DNA of 64,000 nucleotides from Rhodospirillales bacterium (GTDB lineage Bacteria > Pseudomonadota > Alphaproteobacteria > Rhodospirillales > Defluviicoccaceae): assembly GCA_016712375.1 (NCBI GenBank), contig JADJRE010000002.1, positions 124,001 through 188,000 on the forward strand. Reading direction: 5' to 3'. Position numbers and translations under genes: made by a program. A model generated the notes under the pieces. It saw nothing but the letters and a program-made list of their open reading frames with translations, was not told where the DNA came from and ran no database searches. Below, piece by piece: positions 1 through 13,387 of the stretch (within the stretch, counting starts at the first letter, position 1; each line of letters opens with the position of its first letter).

Positions 1-341
1 GTAAGAGCCGCCGGCGGTTGTGTATAGCCGGTCGCGGAATCCAGGACCTCGACGACGCCGTTCGGATAGACGCGTGCGACGGCCATCGTTACCACGGCGA
101 TCGGTTTGAACGTCGAGGCGCGCATTCCGTAGATCACCGTGAAGGTGCAGTCGCTGGTGACAGCGGGCGCAGTGGGACACGTTGTCCACGCGGATTCGAC
201 TGTACTGCCGAGATTAGCGTAACTCTGCGTTTCGGCAAGCGCCTCGCTACTTGCCCATAACCATGAAAGCATCATCGTCGATGATGCCACTATGTAATGA
301 ACTACCCGACGGTTGTTCCTTGCATCCCTTCTACTCATCAT
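1..341 (-). CDS. Partial secreted protein of unknown function (C-terminus outside window)
   Basis: The minus strand is open from an ATGATG pair at 341 to the left edge, giving about 113 residues. A GGAGGG ribosome binding site lies about two bases upstream of the first ATG (about five from the second). The N-terminus looks like an export signal: MMSRRDARNNRR, then a hydrophobic stretch, then a likely cleavage after SEALA near residue 36. The mature part contains two cysteines (TTCPTAP and SDCTF) that could form a disulfide, and a strand-rich region (VIYGMRASTFKPIAVVTMAV). I do not recognise a family. The plus-strand reading frames over this stretch lack a convincing start and composition, so they are treated as shadows. 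The 274 bases between this gene and the EF-hand gene show no gene. Confidence 0.55.
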   Translation of the reverse strand, partial: MMSRRDARNNRRVVHYIVASSTMMLSWLWASSEALAETQSYANLGSTVESAWTTCPTAPAVTSDCTFTVIYGMRASTFKPIAVVTMAVARVYPNGVVEVLDSATGYTQPPAAL

Positions 342-615
342 CGCCCTCCGGTACTCGCCGAGGACGACAGGACCGCGCAGGCAAACTGGGCGAAAATCAC
401 CATCGATTTAGTTTATTGCGGCCCCCGCCCCCAGCTCTGTTGTTAAGTTAGACGGCGCGTTATCGCGCGTCAACGCGAACAGCTTCCCGCGCATCTCCAC
501 TTATGGCTGGGATGCAAAATCGTTACAGTACTTGTATAGAAAGGAAGCTGCAGAGCACGCTGTTGCCGGCAGCAGTTCCCGACCTGTGAAGCGGCAGCCT
601 GGGGCCGGCCCTTGA

Positions 616-1014
616 TCAGCGCTTCTCCCAGACTTCCACTTCCTCGACCGTCAACACGCCATCCTTGTTACGGTCGGCCTCGTCAAATTGAATCATCCGG
701 TAGGCGACGAATTCGTTCACGGTGAGCGTACCGCTACCGTCGCGGTCGGCCGCCTTGAAAGCTTTCTCGTCCAAAGGCTCGATAGCAACAATCTCCTCGA
801 TTGTCACCACGCCGTCCTTGTTCCTGTCAGCGAAGTAGAACACCTCGACCATCCGCCGTTGATATTCAGCGCGATCAATCTTGCCGTTCTTGTCCAGATC
901 GCTGGTCGAAAACGAACCACTTGCGGCTTGAGCGGCGGCTTGGGAAGGGGCCCCCGGCGTCAGCAAGCAGCCCACGGCAACGGAGGCTAGAAACAGCGAC
1001 ACGTCACGGCGCAT
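616..1014 (-). CDS. Secreted/periplasmic EF-hand calcium-binding protein with four loops
   Basis: The 132-residue protein starts with a signal peptide (MRRDVSLFLASVAVGCLL, cleavage probably near AQAA at 28-31). Four canonical 12-residue EF-hand loops follow, each with Asp at position 1 and Glu at position 12: D39-E50, D63-E74, D90-E101 and D114-E125. All four keep the conserved central Gly, so all could bind Ca2+ in two paired EF-hand domains. The AAGGA site eight bases upstream supports the ATG at 1014. It stands alone, followed in the same direction by nothing and preceded by a surface lipoprotein gene. The role (calcium buffering or sensing in the envelope) is inferred from the fold only; the family has no enzymatic activity. 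Confidence 0.85.
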   Translation of the reverse strand: MRRDVSLFLASVAVGCLLTPGAPSQAAAQAASGSFSTSDLDKNGKIDRAEYQRRMVEVFYFADRNKDGVVTIEEIVAIEPLDEKAFKAADRDGSGTLTVNEFVAYRMIQFDEADRNKDGVLTVEEVEVWEKR

Positions 1015-1043
1015 GATTTTCGTCCTTGTCAGAGCGAGAGGGA

Positions 1044-1528
1044 TCAGCTGACGATCTGCCAGGAGCCGTCCGGCTGCCGGCAGGCGGTGCCGTAGCTCTT
1101 CTGCGGCTTGCCGCCGATGGTCACCGTCTGCTCAAATTCACGGCAATACTGCCCGGTGGCAGTCTGATAGGTGCGCACTGGAGTTACCGACCCGGAATTG
1201 CCCGAATCGGGATTGCGCCACGCTGTGGTGGTGCCTGACGGTTGGTCGTTCAGCGCCTTCTGCGTTGTCGCAGCGGCAGCGCGTTTATCCTGATCGTCGA
1301 GCAAGCTGCCGGTGGCACCGCCGACCAGGCCGCCGAGCAGTACGCCGGCGGCGATTCCGGTGGCCCCGCCACCCGCCGCCGCGCCCAGCAAGCCACCGCC
1401 GGCCGCACCGAGCGCGGCGCCGATGCCGGTTTTTGGGCCGAAGCTGGAACTGCCGTCCTGCTGGCAGCCGCTCGCCATCACCGAAACCATGAGAAGCACG
1501 GCGGGAGCAACACCACCTTGCGCACCAT
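1044..1528 (-). CDS. 17-kDa surface antigen-like glycine-zipper lipoprotein, probable frameshift in signal peptide
   Basis: The body of the protein is a typical outer-membrane 17-kDa antigen (RT0821/Lpp0805-like). It has a lipobox region ending MASGC, then a Gly/Ala-rich glycine-zipper segment (GIGAALGAAGGGLLGAAAGG), then a C-terminal domain with CREFEQTVTIGGK and TACRQPDGSWQIV. The open frame continues upstream to an ATG at 1577, but that N-terminus is not signal-like. An ATG at 1528 with an AGGA site starts MVRKVVLL in the neighbouring frame. Joining it to AVLLMVSVMASGC by a one-base change restores a normal lipoprotein signal. I therefore place the start at 1528 with a frameshift near 1500-1510. 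The open frame without correction would be 1044-1577. Confidence 0.7.
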
Positions 1529-1629
1529 TGAAATCATCCTGGATCGCCCCCGCGGGAAATGTTGACAAGATAATCAATGACGAACGCTAAGCCATTTGAC
1601 TCGCGTTCTCAAGCCACTGATCGCCCCAC

Positions 1630-1963
1630 TCAGCGGGCGTACTCGACACCCTTCTGCTCGAACAACTGCTGCAGCTCCCCTGAAGCGTACATCTCACGGA
1701 CGATATCGCAGCCACCAACAAATTCGCCGCCGACGTAGAGCTGCGGAATGGTCGGCCAGTTGGAGAACTGCTTGATGCCTTCGCGCAAGCCGGGGTCGGT
1801 GAGCACGTCGATGCCCTTGAACTTGACCCAGGGTAGACAGCGCCTGCACCACCGCCGCGGAAAAACCGCACTGCGGAAACATCGGCGTGCCCTTCATGAA
1901 CAGCACCACCTCATTGTCGGTGATCTCTTGACGTATGCGGGTGAACACGGGGTTGTCGTTCAT
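1630..1963 (-). CDS. grxD: Monothiol CGFS glutaredoxin (Grx4/GrxD type), frameshifted
   Basis: Reading from ATG 1963 (GAGG site eight bases upstream) gives MNDNPVFTRIRQEITDN and the MKGTPMFPQCGFS active site. CGFS marks the monothiol glutaredoxins that carry [2Fe-2S] clusters. The frame is lost at about 1825-1835 (ctgggtcaag). In the next frame the rest of the family sequence follows: VKFKGIDVL, the cis-proline stretch NWPTIPQLYVGGEFVGGCDI, and a stop at 1630. Corrected length is about 110 residues, normal for Grx4. It is the third gene of purL-bolA-grxD, 20 bases after bolA. Grx4 and BolA proteins form heterodimers that share an Fe-S cluster, so their pairing here is functional. The break is probably a sequencing indel. 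Confidence 0.9.
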
Positions 1964-1983
1964 GTGCTAATCCTCTTGGAAGA

Positions 1984-2226
1984 CTACAGTTCGGCACCTG
2001 GCTCGGCAGTAGTCAGTGCCAGCGCGTGTAACGCCGTTCCCATCCTGCCTTGTAGCGCGGCGTAAACGAGTTGGTGCTGCTGCACTCGGCTCTTGCCGAC
2101 AAACGCGCTCGAAACTACCTGCGCCGCATAGTGGTCGCCATCTCCCCGCAGATCAGCGATTGTCACCTGCGCGTCCGGCAGCTGTTCCTTGATCAGCCGC
2201 TCGATTTCCGCCGCGTCCATTGCCAT
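1984..2226 (-). CDS. BolA/IbaG family protein
   Basis: This 80-residue protein has the BolA fold signature: an N-terminal helix (MDAAEIERLIKEQLPDAQVTI), the central VVSSAFVGKSRVQQHQLVYAAL segment with its conserved His, and a C-terminal strand region (MGTALHALALTT). The conserved QHQLVY motif includes the histidine that helps ligate the shared [2Fe-2S] cluster with a CGFS glutaredoxin. It lies 20 bases after purL and 20 bases before grxD on the same strand, so the three are probably co-transcribed. BolA-like proteins work with Grx4 in iron-sulfur trafficking and iron regulation. It could be the IbaG/BolA2 subtype rather than stress BolA; the short length favours that. Confidence 0.9.
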   Translation of the reverse strand: MAMDAAEIERLIKEQLPDAQVTIADLRGDGDHYAAQVVSSAFVGKSRVQQHQLVYAALQGRMGTALHALALTTAEPGAEL

Positions 2227-2246
2227 CGGTCATCTCGCTCCTCTAC

Positions 2247-4444
2247 TCATCCCGCCATGTAATGCGGTAACCAGCGCTGATGGGCGTGGCGCAGCTCGTC
2301 GATTGATATGGCGTCAACGCCATCGACGGTCAATTGACTACCCCCGACACTCCCAATGCGCCGAACCGGCACGTCAGCGCGCCGAGCCTCGGCTTCGATT
2401 TCCGTCACGTCGCTTCCGGCGACGGCGATCAGCCATCGGCCCTGGTCCTCCCCAAAGAGCCACCCGTGCCGGAGCCCAGCCTCTGGAATGTGAATGTCCG
2501 CGCCAATCCCGCCGGCAATTACCATCTCTGCGGCACACACCAACAGGCCGCCATCGGCAACATCGTGGCAGGTGCGGATGCGCAGGTTTTCGATGAGCCG
2601 GCGCAATAGCGCTCCGGTACGGCGATGCGCTTGTAAATCGACCGGTGGCGGTGCGCCATCCTCGCGACCCTCGATCTCTCGCAGGTAGAGCGACTGGCCG
2701 AGCCAGCCATCGCCCGTGTTGCCGCCGCCCAGCAGCAGCAGCGCCTCGTCGCCTGCCTTCAACGCGATTGTCGCCATGCGGTCGACGTCCGCGAGCAGGC
2801 CCACACCACCAATTGTCGGCGTCGGTGGAATGGCCACCCCGTTCGTTTCGTTGTAGAGCGAGACGTTGCCGGAAACGACGGGGAAGTCGAGCGCCCGGCA
2901 GGCTTCTGCCATACCTTCGATGCAGCCGGCGAGCTGCCCCATGATCTCAGGTTTCTCGGGGTTACCGAAGTTCAGGCAGTTGGTAATCGCGAGCGGACTG
3001 GCCCCGACGGAGATCAGGTTGCGCCAGGCTTCTGCCACCGCCTGCCGGCCGCCTTCGCGGGGATCGGCGAAGCAGTAGCGGGGCGTGCAATCCGACGTGA
3101 CGGCAAGCCCCTTCGGCGTGCCGAGCAGCCTGAGCACGGCGGCGTCGCCGCCTGGTCGCTGCACCGTCGACGCCATCACCATGTGGTCGTACTGCTCCCA
3201 GATCCAGCGCTTGTCGGCCAGGTCGGGACACCCCAGCAGGCGAACCAGAACCGCGATCGGATCGTTCGGCATCGTCAGGCCCGCCGCGTCCAGCACCGGT
3301 TGCGGCGGCGTCGGCAGGTGCGGCCGGTCATAGTCGGGCGCGGCGGCGACGAGTGGGGCTACCGGCACGTCCACCACCACCTCGCCATCGCGGCGCACCA
3401 CCATGTGACGGCTGTCCGTGATCGTGCCGACGATGGCGAAATCCAGCTCCCATTTCTCGAAAACGGCGCGCGCCTCGGCTTCGCGCCCCGGCCGCAGCAC
3501 CATCAGCATCCGCTCCTGGCTTTCCGAGAGCAGAATCTCGTAGGCAGTCATGCCGGCCTCGCGCATCGGCACCCGGTCGAGGTCGAGCTCGACGCCAACA
3601 CCTCCCTTCGAGGCCATCTCGAACGACGACGAGGTCAGTCCGGCTGCGCCCATGTCCTGGATGGCGACAATGGCGTCAGTCGCCATCAGCTCCAGGCAGG
3701 CCTCGATCAGCAGCTTCTCGGTGAAGGGATCGCCGATCTGCACCGTCGGTCGCTTTGCTTCCGTCTCCTCGCTGAACTCGGCTGACGCCATGGTGGCGCC
3801 GTGGATGCCGTCACGCCCGGTCTTCGAACCGACATAGACGATCGGATTGCCCGGTCCGGCCGCCGCCGAATAGAAGATGCGGTCGGCGGACGCGAGGCCC
3901 ACGGTCATCGCGTTGACCAGGATGTTGCCGTCGTAGCCACGATGAAAGGTGCACTCACCGCCGACCGTCGGCACGCCGACGCAGTTGCCGTAGCCGCCGA
4001 TGCCGCCTACGACGCCGGCAACAAGATGCCGCGTCTTTGGGTGCGACGGATCACCGAAGCGCAGCGAGTTCAGGTTGGCGATCGGCCGCGCCCCCATGGT
4101 GAAGACGTCGCGCAGGATCCCGCCCACCCCGGTCGCCGCCCCTGGTAAGGCTCGATGAAGGACGGATGGTTGTGGCTCTCCATCTTGAATATCACCGCCT
4201 GGCCGTCGCCGATATCGACAACGCCGGCATTCTCGCCGGGTCCGCAGATCACCCAGGGCGCTTCCGTCGGCAGCCGCTTCAGCCAACGCTTCGAGGATTT
4301 GTACGAGCAGTGCTCGCTCCACATCACCGAGAACACGCCAAGCTCGGTGAAGCTCGGCGGGCGGCCCAGCACATCCAGGATCCGCGCGTACTCCTCGGGG
4401 CTGATCCCGTGTTGGGCGACGATTTCGGGCGTGATTTCAGTCAT
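2247..4444 (-). CDS. purL: Phosphoribosylformylglycinamidine synthase, small PurL subunit, frameshifted
   Basis: PurL makes FGAM from FGAR, ATP and glutamine-derived ammonia (purine step 4), in complex with PurS and PurQ. From ATG 4444 the sequence MTEITPEIVAQHG leads to VMWSEHCSYKSSKRWLK and the ESHNHPSFIEPYQG nucleotide-binding region. The frame then changes at about 4142-4146, where a run of five G appears as four. The remainder is in the next frame: AATGVGGILRDVFTMGARPIA, two AIR-synthase-type halves (GNCVGVPTVGGE, QDMGAAGLTSSSFEMA, LGGGNTGDGWLGQS) and the C-terminal FGEDQGRWLIAV. One added base gives about 732 residues, the usual size of the PurS/Q-dependent form. purS and purQ are not in the window. 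An upstream extension to 4513 exists but is not family-like. Confidence 0.93.
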
Positions 4445-4628
4445 GGCATGGGGCGAGAAGAGCGTGGTTGGGCAGGCCGCGGCTCTTCTTAACAGACGAG
4501 GGGCGCTTGGCAAGCCGGCGTCTGGGCGGCTCGGTCCCCGCCGGCTTCAGGGATGACCATAAGCGCCTCTCGCTTCCGGCTTTGGAAAAACCGGCTCTCT
4601 CCTGCGAGCCCGGTAAATCTACGCCCGG

Positions 4629-5921
<1,293 letters not shown>

Positions 5922-5926
5922 GGACT

Positions 5927-7102
5927 TTAGCCTTCTCCGGACTGGCGGGCAGGGGAATGCAGCGGCTGTGGCTTGCCGTCGATGAGCACGTGCGTGCAGC
6001 CGAGCCTGGTCGCTTCTGCGATCGGATCGATGCTGGTCATCAGCGCCCCCACCGCGATCCAACCTTCCCGACGCAACCTTTGCACGATCTCCGGCAGCGT
6101 CTCGGCGGGAACCAACAGGCGCGGCTCCGCCGCAGGCCGAGGCAGCGCGCGCAGGACCGCGTCGATGAACAGTGTAACGCCTGTCGAGGCTTCGCCCGTC
6201 TGCGTGCGATAGCGGCCGCCTCGGCCTATCTCGTCCGGCGCCGCGGCGGCGAACAGCGCAAAGGTGACGCCGGTATGATACTCGAAGCCGCGGTTCTCGA
6301 CCGCGTCGATGGTGAGTGTCAGCGTTGGCGACTCGCGGTGCAACTGTTCATACACGCTCTTCAGCCGGGCTCGCTCTGCTGCGGCAGCGGGTGGAAGTTC
6401 CAGCGAGTTGAGGACCGTCAGCGCGGTTTCAGCAGGTCCGGTACTGGCCACCAACCGTGCCAGCATCGCCGCGTTGGCGTCTCCGAGCACCGGCGCCAGG
6501 GTCGTGATGGCTGCAATATCCTTGCGGTCGAGCGCCAGACGCAACCGGTCGCCGGTGCTCAGGTCGATCGGGAGTTCGGCAAGAATTGCCGGAACCAGGG
6601 TCGGCAAGCTGAGATCGACGGTCAGTCCCGCGACGCCGAGCGCCGCGAGCGCCGACGTCGCCATAGCAATGACCTCGACATCGGCGGCGGGAGCGTCAGT
6701 TCCGACGATCTCTGCGCCGACCTCGCCGAATTGGCGCTCCGGTCGCAACTGCGTACCTCGCACGCGCACCACTTGCCCGGCGTAGCCCAGGCGAAGCGGC
6801 CGCGGTTGATGTGCCAGTCGGCTGCAGGCAATGCGCGCCACCTGCATCGTCATGTCCGGTCGCAACGCCAGCATCCGCTGGGAGATCGGGTCCATCAGCC
6901 GAAACGTCTCGGCGCCAAGCGGCGCAGCAGATCCGGCCAGCATCGTCTCTTCGAATTCCATCAGGGGCGGTTTGACGCGCTCATAGCCGAAGCTGGCGAA
7001 GTGCCGCATCAGCCGCTCGACAGTCTGCGCTTCAAAGGCAGCGGCGCGCGGCAGTACATCCATCAAACCGGCCGGCAGAAGGGCGGCAGCGAGGGTTTGC
7101 AT
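5927..7102 (-). CDS. hisZ: ATP phosphoribosyltransferase regulatory subunit HisZ
   Basis: HisZ is a catalytically inactive paralogue of histidyl-tRNA synthetase. It complexes with short-form HisG to make the first enzyme of histidine synthesis feedback-sensitive. The protein (391 residues from ATG 7102) has the class II synthetase-like parts: GLMDVLPRAAAFEAQ at the N-terminus, ERVKPPLMEFEETML, motif-2-like LRPDMTMQVARI, and the GRGGRYRTQTG region. It lacks the C-terminal anticodon-binding domain. The open frame extends to 7231, but that extension is low-complexity and not family-like. hisZ next to purA is a recurrent alphaproteobacterial arrangement. hisG itself is not in the window. Confidence 0.93.
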   Translation of the reverse strand: MQTLAAALLPAGLMDVLPRAAAFEAQTVERLMRHFASFGYERVKPPLMEFEETMLAGSAAPLGAETFRLMDPISQRMLALRPDMTMQVARIACSRLAHQPRPLRLGYAGQVVRVRGTQLRPERQFGEVGAEIVGTDAPAADVEVIAMATSALAALGVAGLTVDLSLPTLVPAILAELPIDLSTGDRLRLALDRKDIAAITTLAPVLGDANAAMLARLVASTGPAETALTVLNSLELPPAAAAERARLKSVYEQLHRESPTLTLTIDAVENRGFEYHTGVTFALFAAAAPDEIGRGGRYRTQTGEASTGVTLFIDAVLRALPRPAAEPRLLVPAETLPEIVQRLRREGWIAVGALMTSIDPIAEATRLGCTHVLIDGKPQPLHSPARQSGEG

Positions 7103-7437
7103 CGAGTATCCGTAATCCAAACTCGAAACGGTGGGGCTTGGAGCGACCCCGGAGCGCGGCCGTCCGGCGTCCGGTTCGGGCGGGGTTGTAGACGGAACGA
7201 CCAGGCAAGGCGAAGAGAAATCGTCCCGCAATCAACTCGCCAGCGCAATCCGCAGGGCTAGAACGCTCATGGTGGCCCCCATTGGCCGCTCGTTGGTCTC
7301 GCACGCACAACAATGACGCAAGGAACCTTTGCGAAAACCTCGCTTGACGCTGACGCGCTGCGGGTGGGCTTATATCTTCGCTGGCGTTCGCCGGCCAATT
7401 GAATCACCGGTAACAGGCAAGGGAGGCGATCGACGCC
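7103..7437. other. Divergent intergenic region between hisZ and the amylase gene
   Basis: This stretch holds no convincing gene; it must carry the promoters for hisZ (minus) and the amylase (plus). On the plus strand, TTGACG at 7344 and TATATC at 7371 resemble -35 and -10 hexamers, but their 21-base spacing is too long for a good sigma70 promoter. An AGGGAGG ribosome site lies just before the amylase ATG. I see no strong hairpin. Confidence 0.4.
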
Positions 7438-10071
<2,634 letters not shown>

Positions 10072-10357
10072 GGTCTGGGTGTGGCGGTGGAGCGGCGCTG
10101 ATGGGGTGGCCGCCAGCGTCGTAACCTTGCCGGTCGCGCTTATCTCTGAGGCCACTGGCGCCCGAGCTGCAATGGGTCGCTGGCAAACGCACCGCACACG
10201 CCCGCGACGCGCTGATCACTGATGGCAACATCAAATCCGTCAGGTCGGGAGCTTGGTGTCCTCGCCATGCCGCCACCATCTTGCCAGCAGCGGAACCACA
10301 CCCTCTCGAAGACATTTCCAGTTTATCACCAACTTTCTTCGGTCACGGAGAAGGAGC

Positions 10358-10600
10358 ATGCTAAAGCTTGCAGCTGTCGCCTATCTTCCCACCGCCGCCG
10401 CCCTGTTCGGCGTGTTCGTTCTCGCAATCATCTTTATTTTCGGTCGTGTGCACGATTTCGAGCTCGGCGCGACGCTTTACTATGGCGCCGCCGGACTCAG
10501 CCTACTGCTCGCAGCGCCTGTCGCATGGCTGGTGGCGCGCCGGATGCTGACGAGACGCGAAAAGCGGTTGCTCGACGCCCATGTCGGCATGGGGCGCTGA
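10358..10600 (+). CDS. Small two-helix membrane protein of unknown function
   Basis: The 80-residue product starts at an ATG one base after an AAGGAG site. It has two clear membrane segments, AAALFGVFVLAIIFIFG (about 13-29) and a second around 41-60 (YYGAAGLSLLLAAPVAWLVA). The C-terminus is basic: RRMLTRREKRLLDAH. I do not recognise a family. The frame is open upstream to 10253, but the strong ribosome site and the membrane-protein start favour 10358. It lies between the amylase and the convergent yejF with no obvious partner. The 286 bases before it show no other gene. Confidence 0.6.
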   Translation: MLKLAAVAYLPTAAALFGVFVLAIIFIFGRVHDFELGATLYYGAAGLSLLLAAPVAWLVARRMLTRREKRLLDAHVGMGR

Positions 10601-10627
10601 TGGTAGCCGGGAGTTAATCGGGCTGGT

Positions 10628-12250
10628 CTACCCTGCCTTCAGCTGCATCTCGAACGCCGCCGCCATCAGGGTGCGGGTGTAAGGATCACGAGGCCGTTCG
10701 AAGATCTCTTCGGCCGGGCCTTGTTCGACTGCCTTGCCCGCCTGCATTACCAGCACGTCGTGGGCCAGCGCGCGTATTACCTTCAAGTCGTGGCTGATGA
10801 ACAGGTATGCCAAGCCGTGCGCCCGCTGCAGGTCGCGCAGCAGCTCGACAATTTGCGCCTGCACCGACATATCCAGCGCGCTGGTCGGCTCGTCGAGGAC
10901 GATGAAGTCGGGTTTTAGCACCAGCGCCCGGGCGATGGCGATGCGCTGCCGCTGACCGCCCGAGAACTCGTGCGGGTAGCGATCGTGTACCTCCGGATCG
11001 AGGCCAACTTCGCGCAATACTTCCGCGACACGCAAGCGCTGCTCATCCCTGCTGCCCTGCCGATGGATTTCCAGGCCCTCTCCAATAATGCGGCCGATGG
11101 TCATGCGCGGGCTCAGGCTGCCGTATGGGTCCTGGAAAACGATCTGCATACGCCGTCGCAAGGGTCGGATCTCGCCCCAGGAGAGCCCCTGCAATTCGCG
11201 GTCGGCGAACACGATGGAGCCGCGGCTGGGCGTCAGCCGTAGCAGCGCCCTGCCCAACGTACTCTTGCCCGAACCGCTCTCGCCGACCACGCCAAGCGTG
11301 TGCCCAGCCTTCAGCCGCAGCGAGATGCCGTCGACCGCCTTGACGTGACCGACGGTGCGTTTCAGGAGGCCACGCTTGATTGGGAACCACACACGGCTGT
11401 CGTGGGCGCGCAACAACTCCGCCGCCGCCGCCGGCCCTGGCTCCGGACGCCCTTTCGGCTCTGCCTCCAGCAGGCGGCGAGTGTAGGGGTGCTGCGGTCG
11501 GGCGAAAACGTCGGCCACCCGCCCCTGCTCAACGATCAGCCCCTCGGTCATCACGCAGACGCGCTCCGCCATCTTGCGGACGATGCCGAGATCATGGGTG
11601 ATCAGCAGCAGCGCCATGCGCATGCGAGCCTGCAAGTCCTTCAGAAGAGCCAGGATCTGCGCCTGGATGGTGACATCGAGCGCGGTGGTCGGCTCGTCTG
11701 CGATCAACAGGTCGGGCTCGTTGGCGAGCGCGATGGCGATCATCACCCGCTGCTGCTGGCCGCCGGAAAAGGTGTGCGGCAGGTCGCCCATCCGGGCCTC
11801 CGCCTCACCGAGGCCAACCAGGTGCAGCAGCTCGACGACGCGCGCCCGCGCCTTCGCCGCGCTCATCTTCTTGTGCACGAACAGCACTTCGGTGATCTGC
11901 CTGCCGATCGAGTGCAGCGGATTAAGCGAGGTGAGCGGCTCCTGGAAGACAATCGCCATGCGGTCGCCGCGCATCGCGCGCATGCGTAAGGCGGAGGCCG
12001 TCAACACATCCTCGCCTGCGAAGCGGATGGCTCCGCTGGGGTGCCAGGCGTTTGGGTAGGGCAGCAGCCGCAGCGCGCTGAGTGCCGTAACCGACTTGCC
12101 CGAGCCACTCTCGCCGACCAGGGCCACCGTCTCCGCCTCGCCCACGTCGAACGAGACGCCGCGCACGGCTCGAACCTCCCGCTCGCCCCGGCCGAACGAG
12201 ACGCGGAGGTCCCGGACGGATAGCAACGGGGTGGTTAACATGTCCTTCAT
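10628..12250 (-). CDS. yejF: Peptide ABC transporter ATP-binding protein with two nucleotide-binding domains (YejF-like)
   Basis: The 540-residue cytoplasmic protein is two fused ABC ATPases. The first has Walker A GESGSGKS at 46-53, signature SGGQQQR and Walker B LLIADEP. The second has a second GESGSGKS after about residue 320, SGGQRQR and FIVLDEP. Each half carries the oligopeptide/nickel-type C-terminal extension (HPYTRRLLEAEP, RDPYTRTLMAAAF). It powers the importer encoded by the three upstream genes. The ATG at 12250 overlaps the yejE stop by four bases (ATGA), which fixes the start; the frame open to 12427 is a shadow of yejE. Confidence 0.93.
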   Translation of the reverse strand: MKDMLTTPLLSVRDLRVSFGRGEREVRAVRGVSFDVGEAETVALVGESGSGKSVTALSALRLLPYPNAWHPSGAIRFAGEDVLTASALRMRAMRGDRMAIVFQEPLTSLNPLHSIGRQITEVLFVHKKMSAAKARARVVELLHLVGLGEAEARMGDLPHTFSGGQQQRVMIAIALANEPDLLIADEPTTALDVTIQAQILALLKDLQARMRMALLLITHDLGIVRKMAERVCVMTEGLIVEQGRVADVFARPQHPYTRRLLEAEPKGRPEPGPAAAAELLRAHDSRVWFPIKRGLLKRTVGHVKAVDGISLRLKAGHTLGVVGESGSGKSTLGRALLRLTPSRGSIVFADRELQGLSWGEIRPLRRRMQIVFQDPYGSLSPRMTIGRIIGEGLEIHRQGSRDEQRLRVAEVLREVGLDPEVHDRYPHEFSGGQRQRIAIARALVLKPDFIVLDEPTSALDMSVQAQIVELLRDLQRAHGLAYLFISHDLKVIRALAHDVLVMQAGKAVEQGPAEEIFERPRDPYTRTLMAAAFEMQLKAG

Positions 12251-13374
12251 TCTGCCGGCCGAGGGGGCTGGTGTGCCGGCTCGACGATGCCGGCGGACAT
12301 GCCTGGTGTCGGTGGGCTTGCGGCGATCGCCTTCCGCGGATCGAAGGCGTCGCGCACCGCTTCCCCGATAAAGATCAGCAGCGAGAGAATCAGCGCGATG
12401 ACGACAAAGCCGGTGATCCCGAGCCATGGTGCCTGCAGGTTCGCCTTGCCCTGCGCGAGCAACTCCCCCAACGACGGGGAGCCGGGCGGCAGACCGATGC
12501 CGAGGAAGTCGAGGCCGGTAAGCGCCGTGACCGAGCCGGCAAGGATAAATGGCAGGAATGTCATTGTCGCCACCACCGCGTTCGGCAGCACGTGGCGGAC
12601 GATGATCACCGGATCAGAGGCACCCAGCGCCCGGGCAGCGCGCACATAGTCGAAGTTGCGCGCGCGCAGAAATTCCGCACGGACGACGCCGACGAAACCC
12701 ATCCACGAGAACAGCAGCAGGATCCCCAGCAGCCACCAGAACGTCGGCTCGACGATGCTGGTGAGGATGATCAGCACGTAAAGCGTCGGCACCGACGACC
12801 ACACCTCCATGAAGCGCTGGAAGGCGAGGTCGATCCAGCCGCCGAAGTAGCCTTGCACCGCACCCGCGGCGACGCCGACGACCGCCGAGACGATGGTCAG
12901 CGTGAAGCCGAACAGCACCGAAAGCCGGAAACCGTAGATGGTCCGCGCTAGCACGTCGCGCGCCTGATCGTCGGTGCCGAGCCAGTGCTGCGCGTCCGGC
13001 GGCGAGGGCGCCGGTACCGGCAGGTCCCAGGCGACGGTGCGATAGCTATAGGGGATCGGCGGCGTCAGCATCCAGCCCTTCGCACCAATCAGCCTGCGCA
13101 CCTCCGGGTCGCCGTAATCAGCTTCGGTCGGGAACTGGCCGCCGAACGTGGTTTCGGGGTAGGCCCTCAGGAAAGGTGCGTAAAGGCCGCCATCGTACCA
13201 GACGAGGATCGGCCGGTCGTTAGCGACGACCTCGGCGAACAGGCTGACAACGAACAACACCAGGAAAATCGCCAGCGACCAGACGCCGCGCCGGTTCGCC
13301 TTGAACGCCTCGATCCGCCGCCGGGTCAGCGGGGTGATCGCAAAGCCGAGGAAGCGGTCCGGCGCAGCGTTCAT
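12247..13374 (-). CDS. yejE: Peptide ABC transporter permease (YejE-like)
   Basis: This 375-residue permease is the second membrane subunit of the Yej importer. It has an N-terminal membrane helix (WSLAIFLVLFVVSLFAEVV), then a long periplasmic loop typical of YejE (ILVWYDGGLYAPFL ... HWLGTDDQARDVLARTIYG). The binding-protein-dependent transport domain follows, with the EAA loop ARALGASDPVIIVRHVLPNA that docks on YejF. The C-terminus is a proline-rich tail. It starts 13 bases after yejB and overlaps yejF by four bases. In enterobacteria Yej proteins take up microcin C and small peptides; the substrate here is inferred by homology. Confidence 0.93.
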   Translation of the reverse strand: MNAAPDRFLGFAITPLTRRRIEAFKANRRGVWSLAIFLVLFVVSLFAEVVANDRPILVWYDGGLYAPFLRAYPETTFGGQFPTEADYGDPEVRRLIGAKGWMLTPPIPYSYRTVAWDLPVPAPSPPDAQHWLGTDDQARDVLARTIYGFRLSVLFGFTLTIVSAVVGVAAGAVQGYFGGWIDLAFQRFMEVWSSVPTLYVLIILTSIVEPTFWWLLGILLLFSWMGFVGVVRAEFLRARNFDYVRAARALGASDPVIIVRHVLPNAVVATMTFLPFILAGSVTALTGLDFLGIGLPPGSPSLGELLAQGKANLQAPWLGITGFVVIALILSLLIFIGEAVRDAFDPRKAIAASPPTPGMSAGIVEPAHQPPRPAE

Positions 13375-13387
13375 CGCCTCGTCACTC

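Noticed and set aside
5957..7261. 434-residue open frame antisense to hisZ
   Set aside because: hisZ on the other strand has clear family motifs and operon context; this frame has only low-complexity Arg/Gln-rich sequence.
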